The notes under the pieces are model-generated. The model searched no databases and had not been told where the DNA came from. It saw only the letters and a list, made by a program, of their open reading frames with translations. Positions 16,065-24,160 of a DNA stretch of 64,000 bases are shown here, in pieces. Origin of the DNA: Cyclobacterium plantarum. Its GTDB lineage: Bacteria > Bacteroidota > Bacteroidia > Cytophagales > Cyclobacteriaceae. The stretch is taken from NCBI RefSeq assembly GCF_011290685.1, contig NZ_JAANYN010000002.1, positions 861,347-925,346 of the forward strand. Reading direction: 5' to 3'. Every line of letters begins with the position of its first letter. Within the stretch, counting starts at the first letter, position 1. A program made the position numbers and the translations under genes.

Positions 16065-16477
16065 TTCTTATACATTTGAAATCCTCGAAAAAATCCCTCC
16101 CGACTCTTCTGGTCGGGACAGGCTCTGCCCTCCGCCGCGGCGGAGGGATTTGTTTAAATTGGGATTCACTGCGGAATTCAGGCCATGTGATCGGGTTGGG
16201 GAATGGAAAGGCTTTTGATTTACGACCATGCCTACGCATAAGACTCCCCCTTACTAATGGAGCAAGGGGGATTTACTTACGTAACTATCAATAGATCAAA
16301 GTTTTAAATATTTGAAACCTACGAAAAAATCCCCCAGCCCCCTTAAAAAGGGGGATTTCATTTTCGTTGGGATTTCTAGGTACGATTCTACCTTTACAAT
16401 TTGTTTCCGGACCTTATTCCAACCAATGCTGAAGCGTAGCTGCCCCGGACTATCTTGGAATGCGACCTTTTGAAATT
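16065..16477. repeat. Intergenic repeat region with several palindromes
   Basis: 413 bp. TCCCGAC...GTCGGGA (16098-16118) is a hairpin. It is followed by the perfect 20-bp palindrome CCCTCCGCCGCGGCGGAGGG (16128-16147). Two direct repeats of the form ATTTGAAAnCCTnCGAAAAAATCCC begin at 16074 and 16310, and TCCCCC...GGGGGA hairpins occur near 16244-16272 and 16331-16358. These look like dispersed intergenic repeats after the convergent ends of two operons. No gene is recognised. Confidence 0.55.
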
Positions 16478-16786
16478 TCAGTCTTCTTCTTCCAGCTCCC
16501 TGTAAGCCAAAATGCCTCCCAACACATTCCTGACTTTCGGAAAGCCTTTGCTCTCCAAAAACTGCTTGGCATTGCCACTTCTAGCACCGGAACGGCAGTG
16601 GATAATGATTTCTTCTTCTTTGTGGGCTTCTAATTCAGCCAGTTTGTGTGGCAGCTGGGCCAGGGGTATGAGCCATGCTCCGAGGTTATCATCTTCGTAT
16701 TCGTAAACTTCCCTCACATCTATGAAAACAAATTTCTCCTTCTTTTCCAGACGTTCTTTCAGCTCGTCTACTTCTATATCTTCCAT
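16478..16786 (-). CDS. Rhodanese-like domain protein
   Basis: A single-domain rhodanese of 102 residues. It has the typical FIDVREVYEYED start (Asp23, Arg25) and the active-site loop HCRSGARSGNA, with Cys64 as the sulfur-carrying residue. Such proteins take up and pass on sulfane sulfur; the partner is unknown. There is no signal peptide, so it is cytosolic. It is the last gene of a tight three-gene run (3-bp gap to the T9SS protein gene), but this linkage may be positional only. Confidence 0.9.
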   Translation of the reverse strand: MEDIEVDELKERLEKKEKFVFIDVREVYEYEDDNLGAWLIPLAQLPHKLAELEAHKEEEIIIHCRSGARSGNAKQFLESKGFPKVRNVLGGILAYRELEEED

Positions 16787-16789
16787 GCT

Positions 16790-18628
16790 TTAATTGACTA
16801 TTATTCTTTTCGTGACCGGATGTCCGTTTTTCATCATTTTGATCAGGTACATCCCCTTTTGACTTCCCGTAAAATTAAGGATTTTACTGCTTTTTTCTCC
16901 CTCAACGGGGATTTTTATCTGCCTGCCCTGGAAATCAAATACCTCAATTTCGCTGACCTCTCCACTTATATAAAGCAGGTCCTGTACCGGATTGGGGTAA
17001 AGCCGCATATCGGTTGCTGTCTCTTCCGGGACCTCTACGGGCGGAGAAGGACTCAGGTGGGGCCGGATCATCAGGTTGCCAGCCACTTCTTCATTTTGTT
17101 GCCAGGAACCCAGCACATTAAAAAATATTTTATCTCCTGTGTCCCCACTCTTGTCCAATCCTACATGGATGTAATCATTCGAAAACTGGGTAAATCCAAC
17201 ATGAAATGTTTCCTGAACCATGATATTGGTATCTAAGGGAAAATAAGCAAAAGCGCTAAGTGCCGTATCCGGTGGAATAATCACCTCTTTTTGAAACAAA
17301 GGCGCATGATCCAGTGAATCCCAAACCATCAATTCAATGGCATTGCCTCTTTGGGAAAAGTTGGTAAAATTGATACTTACCCCGGAAATGTAGGCGGGAT
17401 TCAAGGCCTCGTATTGCAGGGCCAGCATGCCTCCTCTCTGGTTGATGCCGGCCGCATAATCCGGTGAACCATTGTCATAGGCATAAAAATCCCTGAAAGG
17501 GATCACTATTCTGCTGGTATCATTGACCCTGAAGTCGACATTTTCATGGTACAGGGTATCCTGCCCGGTAATGCTTTGCACCAGATAGGTATCCCCCGCA
17601 CTCAAGGTGGTCAGCACCTCAAGGTCAAAGGGATTGTCTGCCATGATATCCAGGGCTTCCGGCATGTTACTGCTGAATCCCCTTCGCTCCAAAGCCTGGG
17701 GAACAGGATTGAATGGCGTCCTCTGGTTTGGTGATGCGATCAGCCTTCCCGTAGCCGCATCCAGGAATTCTATGGTGTACTCCATGGCCCGAAAGCGGTT
17801 GTTCAGGTTTTTAAACTCTCCATCAACAGTACCGCTGAGCTGCTCAGGTACAAACTCAAAATGAGGTATGGCCTGGTATGGGGCAAAAGGACTGCCTGGC
17901 AACCTGGTCAGGGCCCTGTCTTCGGTGAAGGTGTCCGCTACATCCCTCCCGCTGTTTAAAAAAACATAATCAATGATCCAGGTATCAAAAGGTCCTGACA
18001 AGCGCCCGCTATGCGCAAATTTAAAACGAAAATTTTCATGATGGAAATCAGGGGGAACAGGCAGAATGACCTGTTCAAAGTTTTGACTGCCTGGCTCCTC
18101 TCCGCCTTGCTGCCTCCATGCTTCCTGCCAATTGTCCTCCCTATCCAAGAAATACAGCCCTAGTGCATCGTTATCATCAGGTAATTCTCCCTGACCACCT
18201 GCCTGCCAGAAAAAACTGATAAACAGGGAAGCAGCCGTTTCCTGATCCAAATCCGCTAAATTAAAGGGCATAGAAACCAGTTCATCCCCCTCTCCATTTT
18301 GCAAGCGGCTTTGGGAATAGGGGTTACCATTCTCATCTACCCCATCCAAAAACACCACTCCCAGTGATGGAGGATTGATACCTATGGTGAAAGAGCTTAT
18401 CGCTCCCCGGCCTTCCCACTTGTTTTCCGATATCTGCCCAGAAGAAAAATCCTCCCAAAACGGGAGTTGTACATGTTCTTCATTTACCCGAAGATTGGAA
18501 ATAGATGCTTTCTTTTTGTTCGGCGATTGAGGAGCCGGTAGTTGCCTGAATTGCCCATATCCGTTCTGATGAAAACAAAAGACGGAACACAGTAAAATGG
18601 TAATGACCGATAAGCCTCTTTTTGACAT
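16790..18628 (-). CDS. Secreted protein with type IX sorting domain, unknown function
   Basis: A 612-residue exported protein. The N-terminus has a signal peptide ending near YGQFRQLPAPQ. The body is beta-rich and contains a segment like a jelly-roll/MAM-type fold (LPFWEDFSSGQISENKWEGR, then FDTWIIDYVFLNSGRD). The last ~75 residues are a T9SS type A sorting domain (MRLYPNPVQDLLYISGEVS to a final VTKRIIVN). It is therefore expected to be secreted through the type IX system and attached to or released from the cell surface. The start shares one base with the stop of the PASTA gene. Confidence 0.8.
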   Translation of the reverse strand: MSKRGLSVITILLCSVFCFHQNGYGQFRQLPAPQSPNKKKASISNLRVNEEHVQLPFWEDFSSGQISENKWEGRGAISSFTIGINPPSLGVVFLDGVDENGNPYSQSRLQNGEGDELVSMPFNLADLDQETAASLFISFFWQAGGQGELPDDNDALGLYFLDREDNWQEAWRQQGGEEPGSQNFEQVILPVPPDFHHENFRFKFAHSGRLSGPFDTWIIDYVFLNSGRDVADTFTEDRALTRLPGSPFAPYQAIPHFEFVPEQLSGTVDGEFKNLNNRFRAMEYTIEFLDAATGRLIASPNQRTPFNPVPQALERRGFSSNMPEALDIMADNPFDLEVLTTLSAGDTYLVQSITGQDTLYHENVDFRVNDTSRIVIPFRDFYAYDNGSPDYAAGINQRGGMLALQYEALNPAYISGVSINFTNFSQRGNAIELMVWDSLDHAPLFQKEVIIPPDTALSAFAYFPLDTNIMVQETFHVGFTQFSNDYIHVGLDKSGDTGDKIFFNVLGSWQQNEEVAGNLMIRPHLSPSPPVEVPEETATDMRLYPNPVQDLLYISGEVSEIEVFDFQGRQIKIPVEGEKSSKILNFTGSQKGMYLIKMMKNGHPVTKRIIVN

Positions 18629-19401
18629 TAAAAGTTAATTTCTTCGGATAGTTCAGATACCCAGACATCCACCCGCTCTCCGGTTTTCATATCCAAACCT
18701 GCAGGCGGCAATTGTTTGACTACCGTTCCTTTTGGCACGGTGTCCGTTTCTACATAGTTGATATTACCCATGGTCAAACCGGAGCCCAAGATTAAAAATT
18801 CAGCCTCCACATCATCCATTCCGATAATGTTGGGCATTTCAAGGATTTGATTGCCCAGGCCATCACCTACCACCAGGTCAATCTGTGAGCCTTTTGGAAT
18901 TTCAAATCCCTCTTTGATTTCTCTTCCCCTGTACTTTTGTTCTAAAACCGCATTCAGCCCAATATCCGGAACATACACGATATCCCCTCTTACCAGTCCG
19001 AAATTTTGCAAAATCTCCTGTGCATTTTTGAGCGGGGTATTGACCAGGTTGGGCATGCGGACCAGCGGTGCATTTTCAGCATTGAGGGTCACATAAATTT
19101 TTCTGTCTTGCTTTACTTTCGCCCCGGGTTTGGGATTTTGCTTCAATACCTCCAGGGGTTTGGCCTCGGCAACAAACCCACTGTCCGGTGTAATCTCCAA
19201 AACAAGACCTCTTTCATTCAGGTAGTTCCGGGCTTCCTCATGATCAAATCCCTCCAAATCTGGCACCGAAACCGATTCCCCGTGGTGGGTATAACCCGGT
19301 AAATAAATTTTGAAAAAAATCAATAAAATCGCAAATAAGACACCCAAAATAATCAACAAATGGATCCCGATTTTTTTCAGTCCTGTTTTTAAATCATTCA
19401 T
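18628..19401 (-). CDS. PASTA-domain membrane protein
   Basis: A 257-residue protein with one membrane helix (about 11-31) and three PASTA domains outside it (about 43-107, 113-178 and 184-253). Examples of the repeated pattern are SVPDLEGFDHEEARNYLNE, RMPNLVNTPLKNAQEILQN and EMPNIIGMDDVEAEFLILG. PASTA domains bind peptidoglycan or muropeptides. In Bacteroidota stand-alone PASTA proteins of this type are found near cell-wall and T9SS genes. No kinase or transpeptidase domain is fused. It is the first gene of the run with the T9SS protein (1-bp overlap) and rhodanese. Confidence 0.88.
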   Translation of the reverse strand: MNDLKTGLKKIGIHLLIILGVLFAILLIFFKIYLPGYTHHGESVSVPDLEGFDHEEARNYLNERGLVLEITPDSGFVAEAKPLEVLKQNPKPGAKVKQDRKIYVTLNAENAPLVRMPNLVNTPLKNAQEILQNFGLVRGDIVYVPDIGLNAVLEQKYRGREIKEGFEIPKGSQIDLVVGDGLGNQILEMPNIIGMDDVEAEFLILGSGLTMGNINYVETDTVPKGTVVKQLPPAGLDMKTGERVDVWVSELSEEINF

Positions 19402-19554
19402 ATTTTAACAAATGCAAAGCTCACGGATAAAAGGGCAACTGGTAAATGGAATTTTACTCCATCTAAAATTTACCGCAAATTACAGCTATATTTCCAGAAG
19501 GAGAATGACATGTCGTATTTTTTCTGTTTTAACGTCCATCCCCTAATTTTGGTA

Positions 19555-22500
19555 TTACTGAATAATCAATTTTTTAGTAGTAAAAATGCGGCTCCCTGAA
19601 ATTTCTACAATAAACAGGCCAGAACCCAGTAGATCTTTACTAAAAGAATAAGTTTGGTTCAGGGTGTTCGGGAAATCAACATCATAGGCCAAATTTCCCG
19701 TAGCACTGTAAAACCTGATCCTTACATCATCATAGTCTTCCAGGTTAAACGCGATATTGAAAATATCTGCTGTGGGATTCGGATAAACCAACAGTTCATC
19801 AATCTCAGGTTCTACCGGATTGGGATTGTCTGATAAAAACACTTCAATATCATCCAGATACAATACTGACTCCGGATCATCCACGCCATCTACTTTAAAA
19901 TAGATCCTGACATTCTCTCTGCCGGCAAATTGATTCAGATTGATATAGGTTTTTTCGAATTGATTTTTGTTATCCGGGAAAAAGCCGGGAGGACCGGTTA
20001 GTTTTTCCAGCTCATTGCCCCTGCTTTCCCAAAGCTGCAACCCACTGTAACCTCCATTTGTACTTGCCCATACAGAAAATGAAGCATTGCTTTCAGGATC
20101 AAAGCCTATACCGGCCCAGTTAAAGAACATACTTGCACGTGAGGTCCCTTCCAGTGAAAATTCGGGAGAAGCCAGCCAATAGGAATTACCTGCCTGCATT
20201 CTTGTTAGTCTCAGCAGGTTACTTTCCCGGTTGATCTCGCCAATGAAATTCCAGGCGGACAAATTCTCCTCAGGGTTGATACTTACCCAGGATTCCAACT
20301 GATTGGTGTTGCTATCAAAATCAGCCCGCCAGGGGCTTCTGATCCTCGAACTGTCCAATCGGAAATAGAAATCCAGTTCATCGGCCTGTGGCTGATTCTG
20401 GTCAAAATTAGGATCTCTGAGGATAAAATTCAACCTGTTCAGCCCATACCGCAAAGCATTGTCATTGGGTACGGTAAGGTTGACAGATTCGCCAGCATTC
20501 AATTGCTCTTCAATGTTCAAAGTATCTAAAAGCAAAACATTACTGGACCTGATTATTCTAAACCGCTGAATATCCAGGTTTCCTTCATTGGTTAAACTTA
20601 ATCTTTCCTGCTGTGGTAACCTGCTGACCACAGGCAAAGGATTTTCAATCCCGGTCAGGGAAAAATCGTATTTGAATATTTCTTCTTCCGCAATGGCGAT
20701 ATCCTTAATGAATAAATTATTTCCAAAACCATTGATGGAAACAAAGGCTATCCGAACATCCGGATTACCGGCATAGGGGGAAAGATTGAGAATTTCCTTT
20801 CTGAACTGATTTTGAGCATTGGGAAAAAACTCATTTTGGGTTACAGGTTGGGTGGCAAGGCTCTCCTCAGTTTTATTATAAGGGGCAGATAGCAAATCAA
20901 AGGTGTTGCCACAATCTGTAGAAATGGCTACCAAAAGATTTTCCTGCAGAATGGGATTATTGTAAGGCGCGTAAGCCATTTCGAAGGAAAGCTGTGGAGA
21001 AGGAATGTCAGTCAGATCGAATCTTGGACTAATCAGATAATCCAATTCCCCACTCCCATTGTAATTAAAACTATTGACATAAAACAAATCTTCCTGCTCG
21101 CCATCGATCAATCTGCTGATGCTTTGCCAGGTAACTGCATTATCCTCGTTGACAATATCCCAAGCCATATTCGCATCATGTCCGGGATAAACATAGGGCA
21201 GGTTATCTTCCTGAACAAAATCAGGCGAAGTTACCAGGCTGTTGTTAAAAGGATTCATATCCTGGGTTCCATTCACCTCCAGAATCTCCACTTCCAGTAC
21301 ATTTTCCCCGGCTTCAAACATGACCGGATCAAAAGTCAAAACTGCAGATTCTTCAGTGGCGAGTTCCACCTCAAAAAGCTGGTTATTTTGAATTTCCCCA
21401 TTCAACACTACTGCTAACCTTACTTCAGAAATTCCCGATCTGCCTGTATTGATTACCCGTACCTGGGTATGGACTTCCAGGTCACAATTGAAACCCACCG
21501 GAGAAAGAAATTTTTCCAGGGCCAGATCCAGCTCCTGCATCTCAGGCTCCTGCAAAGCCCTGCTGGTCAAAAGGGAATTTCTCCTGGGACTAAATTCCAG
21601 GATCACGTTCATCCTTTCCACCTGACCTGCGGTGAACAAGCTCATGCATTGATCCGGCGTATAATCCATGTAATTTTCCACCATGTCCCTGGAACCACAA
21701 GATTCCCGAGGGGGAATATTTATCCGGCAGGAAGCATTTGGGGAATCTTGCAATGGGGTGTCTGCCACAAAATCATCCACCTCACAACCTCCATCTCCCC
21801 AGATGTGTCTTAAACCCAGAAAATGGCCCAACTCATGCGTTGCAGTCCTCCCTAAGGAAGTTTCTTCCACATTGCCTATACTGCCGAAATGGTAGGTATC
21901 TATGCCCACACCATCCAGATTCCGGAATGTGGGCGGATTGTCTAGCCCTTCCAATTCATCTGATACCGGAAAGCTGGCGTAACCCAATTGTATGTCAACC
22001 AGGGGAAGTACCCAGATATTCAGGTATTCCTCGGGAGTCCAGGATACCAAATCCGCTACCAATGCGGCATCCCGTGAACTGTACATGCTCTTGGGACCTT
22101 GCACCCGGTTGATTCCATTGGTCGGTAAACCGTCCGGTCTTTGTTTGGCCAAAACGAACTCAATGTCTGCACTGGCTGCAACCCCTAAAAACTCATCAGG
22201 GGTAATGGAAAAATTTTCATTTCTTTGTTGGAAATCCTCATTGAGAATTCGCATTTGATCGAGAACCTGCGCTTCGGAAATGTTGGCACCCTCACCTACG
22301 GGCTCTCCCTGGTGAATGATATGAACGACTACCGGAATTTGTCTGATCCCTTCATTAAGTATCCTTCTGCCGGAGTTTTGTTTTCTCAGCTGGGCTCTTT
22401 TGTCCTCAAACCAGCTTTCGAAATAGGTTTTTGACCCAAAGTACCCCAGCTGGCTGGCTTGCTTTTCTTCTAAAAATACAGCACCACACTGTTCGGTGTG

Positions 22501-22611
22501 CACATGCTGTGGCGTAGGATTAACCTGACTGTAGGAAAATGAGGAAATGCCTGTAAAAAAGAACAGCACCGGGACAAATAAACGTACCAGTGCTTGCTTG
22601 AAATTTACCAT
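19555..22611 (-). CDS. Secreted M43 (pappalysin-type) zinc metalloprotease with T9SS domain
   Basis: A large exported protease of 1018 residues. The ATG at 22609-22611 starts a signal peptide (VRLFVPVLFFFTGISSFSYSQ); a TTG nine bases upstream is less likely. The catalytic domain (about 85-345) holds HELGHFLGLRH with His259, Glu260, His263 and His269, followed by the Met-turn region NYMDYTPDQCMSLF. After it come an Ig-like CARDB-type domain and two MAM/jelly-roll-like domains (about 450-620 and 730-900). A T9SS sorting domain follows (LLVYPNPTADIFNIAF to the end). It likely degrades extracellular protein. Confidence 0.92.
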   Translation of the reverse strand: MVNFKQALVRLFVPVLFFFTGISSFSYSQVNPTPQHVHTEQCGAVFLEEKQASQLGYFGSKTYFESWFEDKRAQLRKQNSGRRILNEGIRQIPVVVHIIHQGEPVGEGANISEAQVLDQMRILNEDFQQRNENFSITPDEFLGVAASADIEFVLAKQRPDGLPTNGINRVQGPKSMYSSRDAALVADLVSWTPEEYLNIWVLPLVDIQLGYASFPVSDELEGLDNPPTFRNLDGVGIDTYHFGSIGNVEETSLGRTATHELGHFLGLRHIWGDGGCEVDDFVADTPLQDSPNASCRINIPPRESCGSRDMVENYMDYTPDQCMSLFTAGQVERMNVILEFSPRRNSLLTSRALQEPEMQELDLALEKFLSPVGFNCDLEVHTQVRVINTGRSGISEVRLAVVLNGEIQNNQLFEVELATEESAVLTFDPVMFEAGENVLEVEILEVNGTQDMNPFNNSLVTSPDFVQEDNLPYVYPGHDANMAWDIVNEDNAVTWQSISRLIDGEQEDLFYVNSFNYNGSGELDYLISPRFDLTDIPSPQLSFEMAYAPYNNPILQENLLVAISTDCGNTFDLLSAPYNKTEESLATQPVTQNEFFPNAQNQFRKEILNLSPYAGNPDVRIAFVSINGFGNNLFIKDIAIAEEEIFKYDFSLTGIENPLPVVSRLPQQERLSLTNEGNLDIQRFRIIRSSNVLLLDTLNIEEQLNAGESVNLTVPNDNALRYGLNRLNFILRDPNFDQNQPQADELDFYFRLDSSRIRSPWRADFDSNTNQLESWVSINPEENLSAWNFIGEINRESNLLRLTRMQAGNSYWLASPEFSLEGTSRASMFFNWAGIGFDPESNASFSVWASTNGGYSGLQLWESRGNELEKLTGPPGFFPDNKNQFEKTYINLNQFAGRENVRIYFKVDGVDDPESVLYLDDIEVFLSDNPNPVEPEIDELLVYPNPTADIFNIAFNLEDYDDVRIRFYSATGNLAYDVDFPNTLNQTYSFSKDLLGSGLFIVEISGSRIFTTKKLIIQ

Positions 22612-22629
22612 ATGATTCAAAAAGATGGT

Positions 22630-22878
22630 TCAGGCAACTTCAACATTCACTGCTTCTACCCTATTGATTTCAGGGATTGCTTTTTTGATCGCTTCCTCCA
22701 CACCTGCCTTAAGGGTCATGGTCGACATGGGACAGGAACTGCAAGTTCCTGTCAGTTCCAATTGCAATACCATATCTCCGGTAAGACCGATCACTTTGAC
22801 ATTCCCCCCATCTGCTTCCAAATATGGCCTGATGGTGTCCAGAGCCGTTTCGATTTTTTCTTTATATTGATCCAACAT
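22630..22878 (-). CDS. NifU-like Fe-S scaffold domain protein
   Basis: An 82-residue protein that is just the NifU C-terminal (Nfu) domain. It has the usual RPYLEADGGNVKVI start and the cluster-binding TGTCSSCPMST (Cys46, Cys49). Nfu proteins carry and deliver [4Fe-4S] or [2Fe-2S] clusters to apo-enzymes. The gene lies 2 bp after the Mrp/ApbC ATPase gene, another Fe-S carrier, so the two probably act in one cluster-delivery step. This coupling is common in Bacteroidota. Confidence 0.92.
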   Translation of the reverse strand: MLDQYKEKIETALDTIRPYLEADGGNVKVIGLTGDMVLQLELTGTCSSCPMSTMTLKAGVEEAIKKAIPEINRVEAVNVEVA

Positions 22879-22880
22879 GT

Positions 22881-23978
22881 TTATACTTTTACCTGTACTA
22901 CCTCTGTTTTAGTCATTTCGGCATTTCTGATGGCTACCTGCCTGGCAACATTCTCTGCAAACAAGGCAAAAGCTTCTGCAATTACTCCTTCTTTCAATAC
23001 GGCCGGATAACCGCTATCACCACTCTCCCTAATCCCCTGTACCAGTGGAATCTCTCCCAGGAAGGGTGTCTTGTATTTCTCAGAAAGCTTTCTCCCGCCT
23101 CCCTGGCCAAAAATATAATATTTATTATCCGGCAACTCAGCAGGTGTAAAGTAAGCCATATTTTCCACAACTCCTAAAACAGGCACATTGATTTGTGCTT
23201 GCTTGAACATGGTCAATGCCTTTGTGGCATCCGCCAAAGCTACTTTTTGCGGGGTGGTTACGATAACTGCCCCGGTTACCGGCAGGGTTTGCACCATGGT
23301 CAGGTGAATATCAGAAGTTCCGGGAGGCAAGTCAATCAACAAATAATCCAGCTCCCCCCATTCTACATCTCCAATAAACTGCTTAAGGGCAGAACTGGCC
23401 ATGGGACCTCTCCATACCACCGCGCTTTCTGCGGGAGTCAGGAATCCGATAGACATTAATTTAACGCCGTATTGTTCTATGGGTTGTATGATATTTTTAC
23501 CATTTTCCTGTTTAACAGCGGGCTGCTCTCCTTCCACGTTGAACATGGTAGGTACCGAGGGGCCGAAAATATCCGCATCGATCAAGCCTACCTTGGCTCC
23601 TGACCGGGCCAAAGAAACCGCCAGGTTGGAAGCACAGGTACTCTTTCCCACTCCCCCTTTTCCGGAGGCTACCGCAATGATATTTTTCACTTCTGGCAAA
23701 AGTGGGGAATCGTTACGAATGGTCGTTACATTGGAAGTCATGGTGATCTCCATCTGAACATCCGGGCCAAAGGCTTTTTTCAGTGCCTCCTCACAGTTCA
23801 TCCGGATCAATTCCTTTAAAGGACAGGCAGGGGTAGTCAAAACGACTTTAAACTTAATCGTTTGGTCTTCTCCAATTTGCAAATCCTGAATCATTCCCAA
23901 AGTGACCAGATCTTTTTTCAAATCCGGATCTTCAACGGTGGCAAGTGCCTTTAGTATTTTCTCCTTCGAAATATCCAT
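22881..23978 (-). CDS. apbC: Mrp/ApbC family Fe-S carrier P-loop ATPase
   Basis: A 365-residue ATPase for Fe-S cluster carriage. Residues about 5-80 are a MIP18/DUF59 domain (VTLGMIQDLQI, LTTPACPLKELI). The deviant Walker A, ASGKGGVGKST, is at about 105-114; then DADIFGPSVPTMF and LIDLPPGTSDIH follow as in all Mrp proteins. The usual CxxC that binds the cluster after ENM(S/A)YF is replaced here by TPAELPDNKYYIFG. The adjacent NifU protein has CxxC and may supply it. The ATG start is at 23976-23978. Confidence 0.92.
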   Translation of the reverse strand: MDISKEKILKALATVEDPDLKKDLVTLGMIQDLQIGEDQTIKFKVVLTTPACPLKELIRMNCEEALKKAFGPDVQMEITMTSNVTTIRNDSPLLPEVKNIIAVASGKGGVGKSTCASNLAVSLARSGAKVGLIDADIFGPSVPTMFNVEGEQPAVKQENGKNIIQPIEQYGVKLMSIGFLTPAESAVVWRGPMASSALKQFIGDVEWGELDYLLIDLPPGTSDIHLTMVQTLPVTGAVIVTTPQKVALADATKALTMFKQAQINVPVLGVVENMAYFTPAELPDNKYYIFGQGGGRKLSEKYKTPFLGEIPLVQGIRESGDSGYPAVLKEGVIAEAFALFAENVARQVAIRNAEMTKTEVVQVKV

Positions 23979-24135
23979 TCCTACGCTTTAAATTTCCCTG
24001 CAATTTAGGCTTATTATGCCATTTAATAAAATTTCAACCGGCTTAAAGTAAAATCGTTCATTCCAACCATTCCAATTGTCAAATAGTTTATTCAATACAA
24101 CGCAACAGGCTTTACCATGTTTCAGTGATTAAGCT

Positions 24136-24143
24136 TATCTTTG
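24136..24143 (+). promoter_or_regulatory. dnaG promoter, -7 element
   Basis: TATCTTTG matches the TAnnTTTG consensus exactly and lies 17 bp before the dnaG ATG. No clear TTG is seen at the -33 position. It argues against the GTG at 24125 as the start because that codon is upstream of the element. Confidence 0.5.
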
Positions 24144-24160
24144 AGAGTTCAAGTAAAGTT

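Noticed and set aside
16076-16294. 72-residue frame on the plus strand
   Set aside because: It reads straight through the palindromic repeats and has no protein-like pattern.
24125-24160. GTG start 12 codons upstream for dnaG
   Set aside because: It lies upstream of the TATCTTTG promoter box, and the family N-terminus begins at the ATG at 24161.
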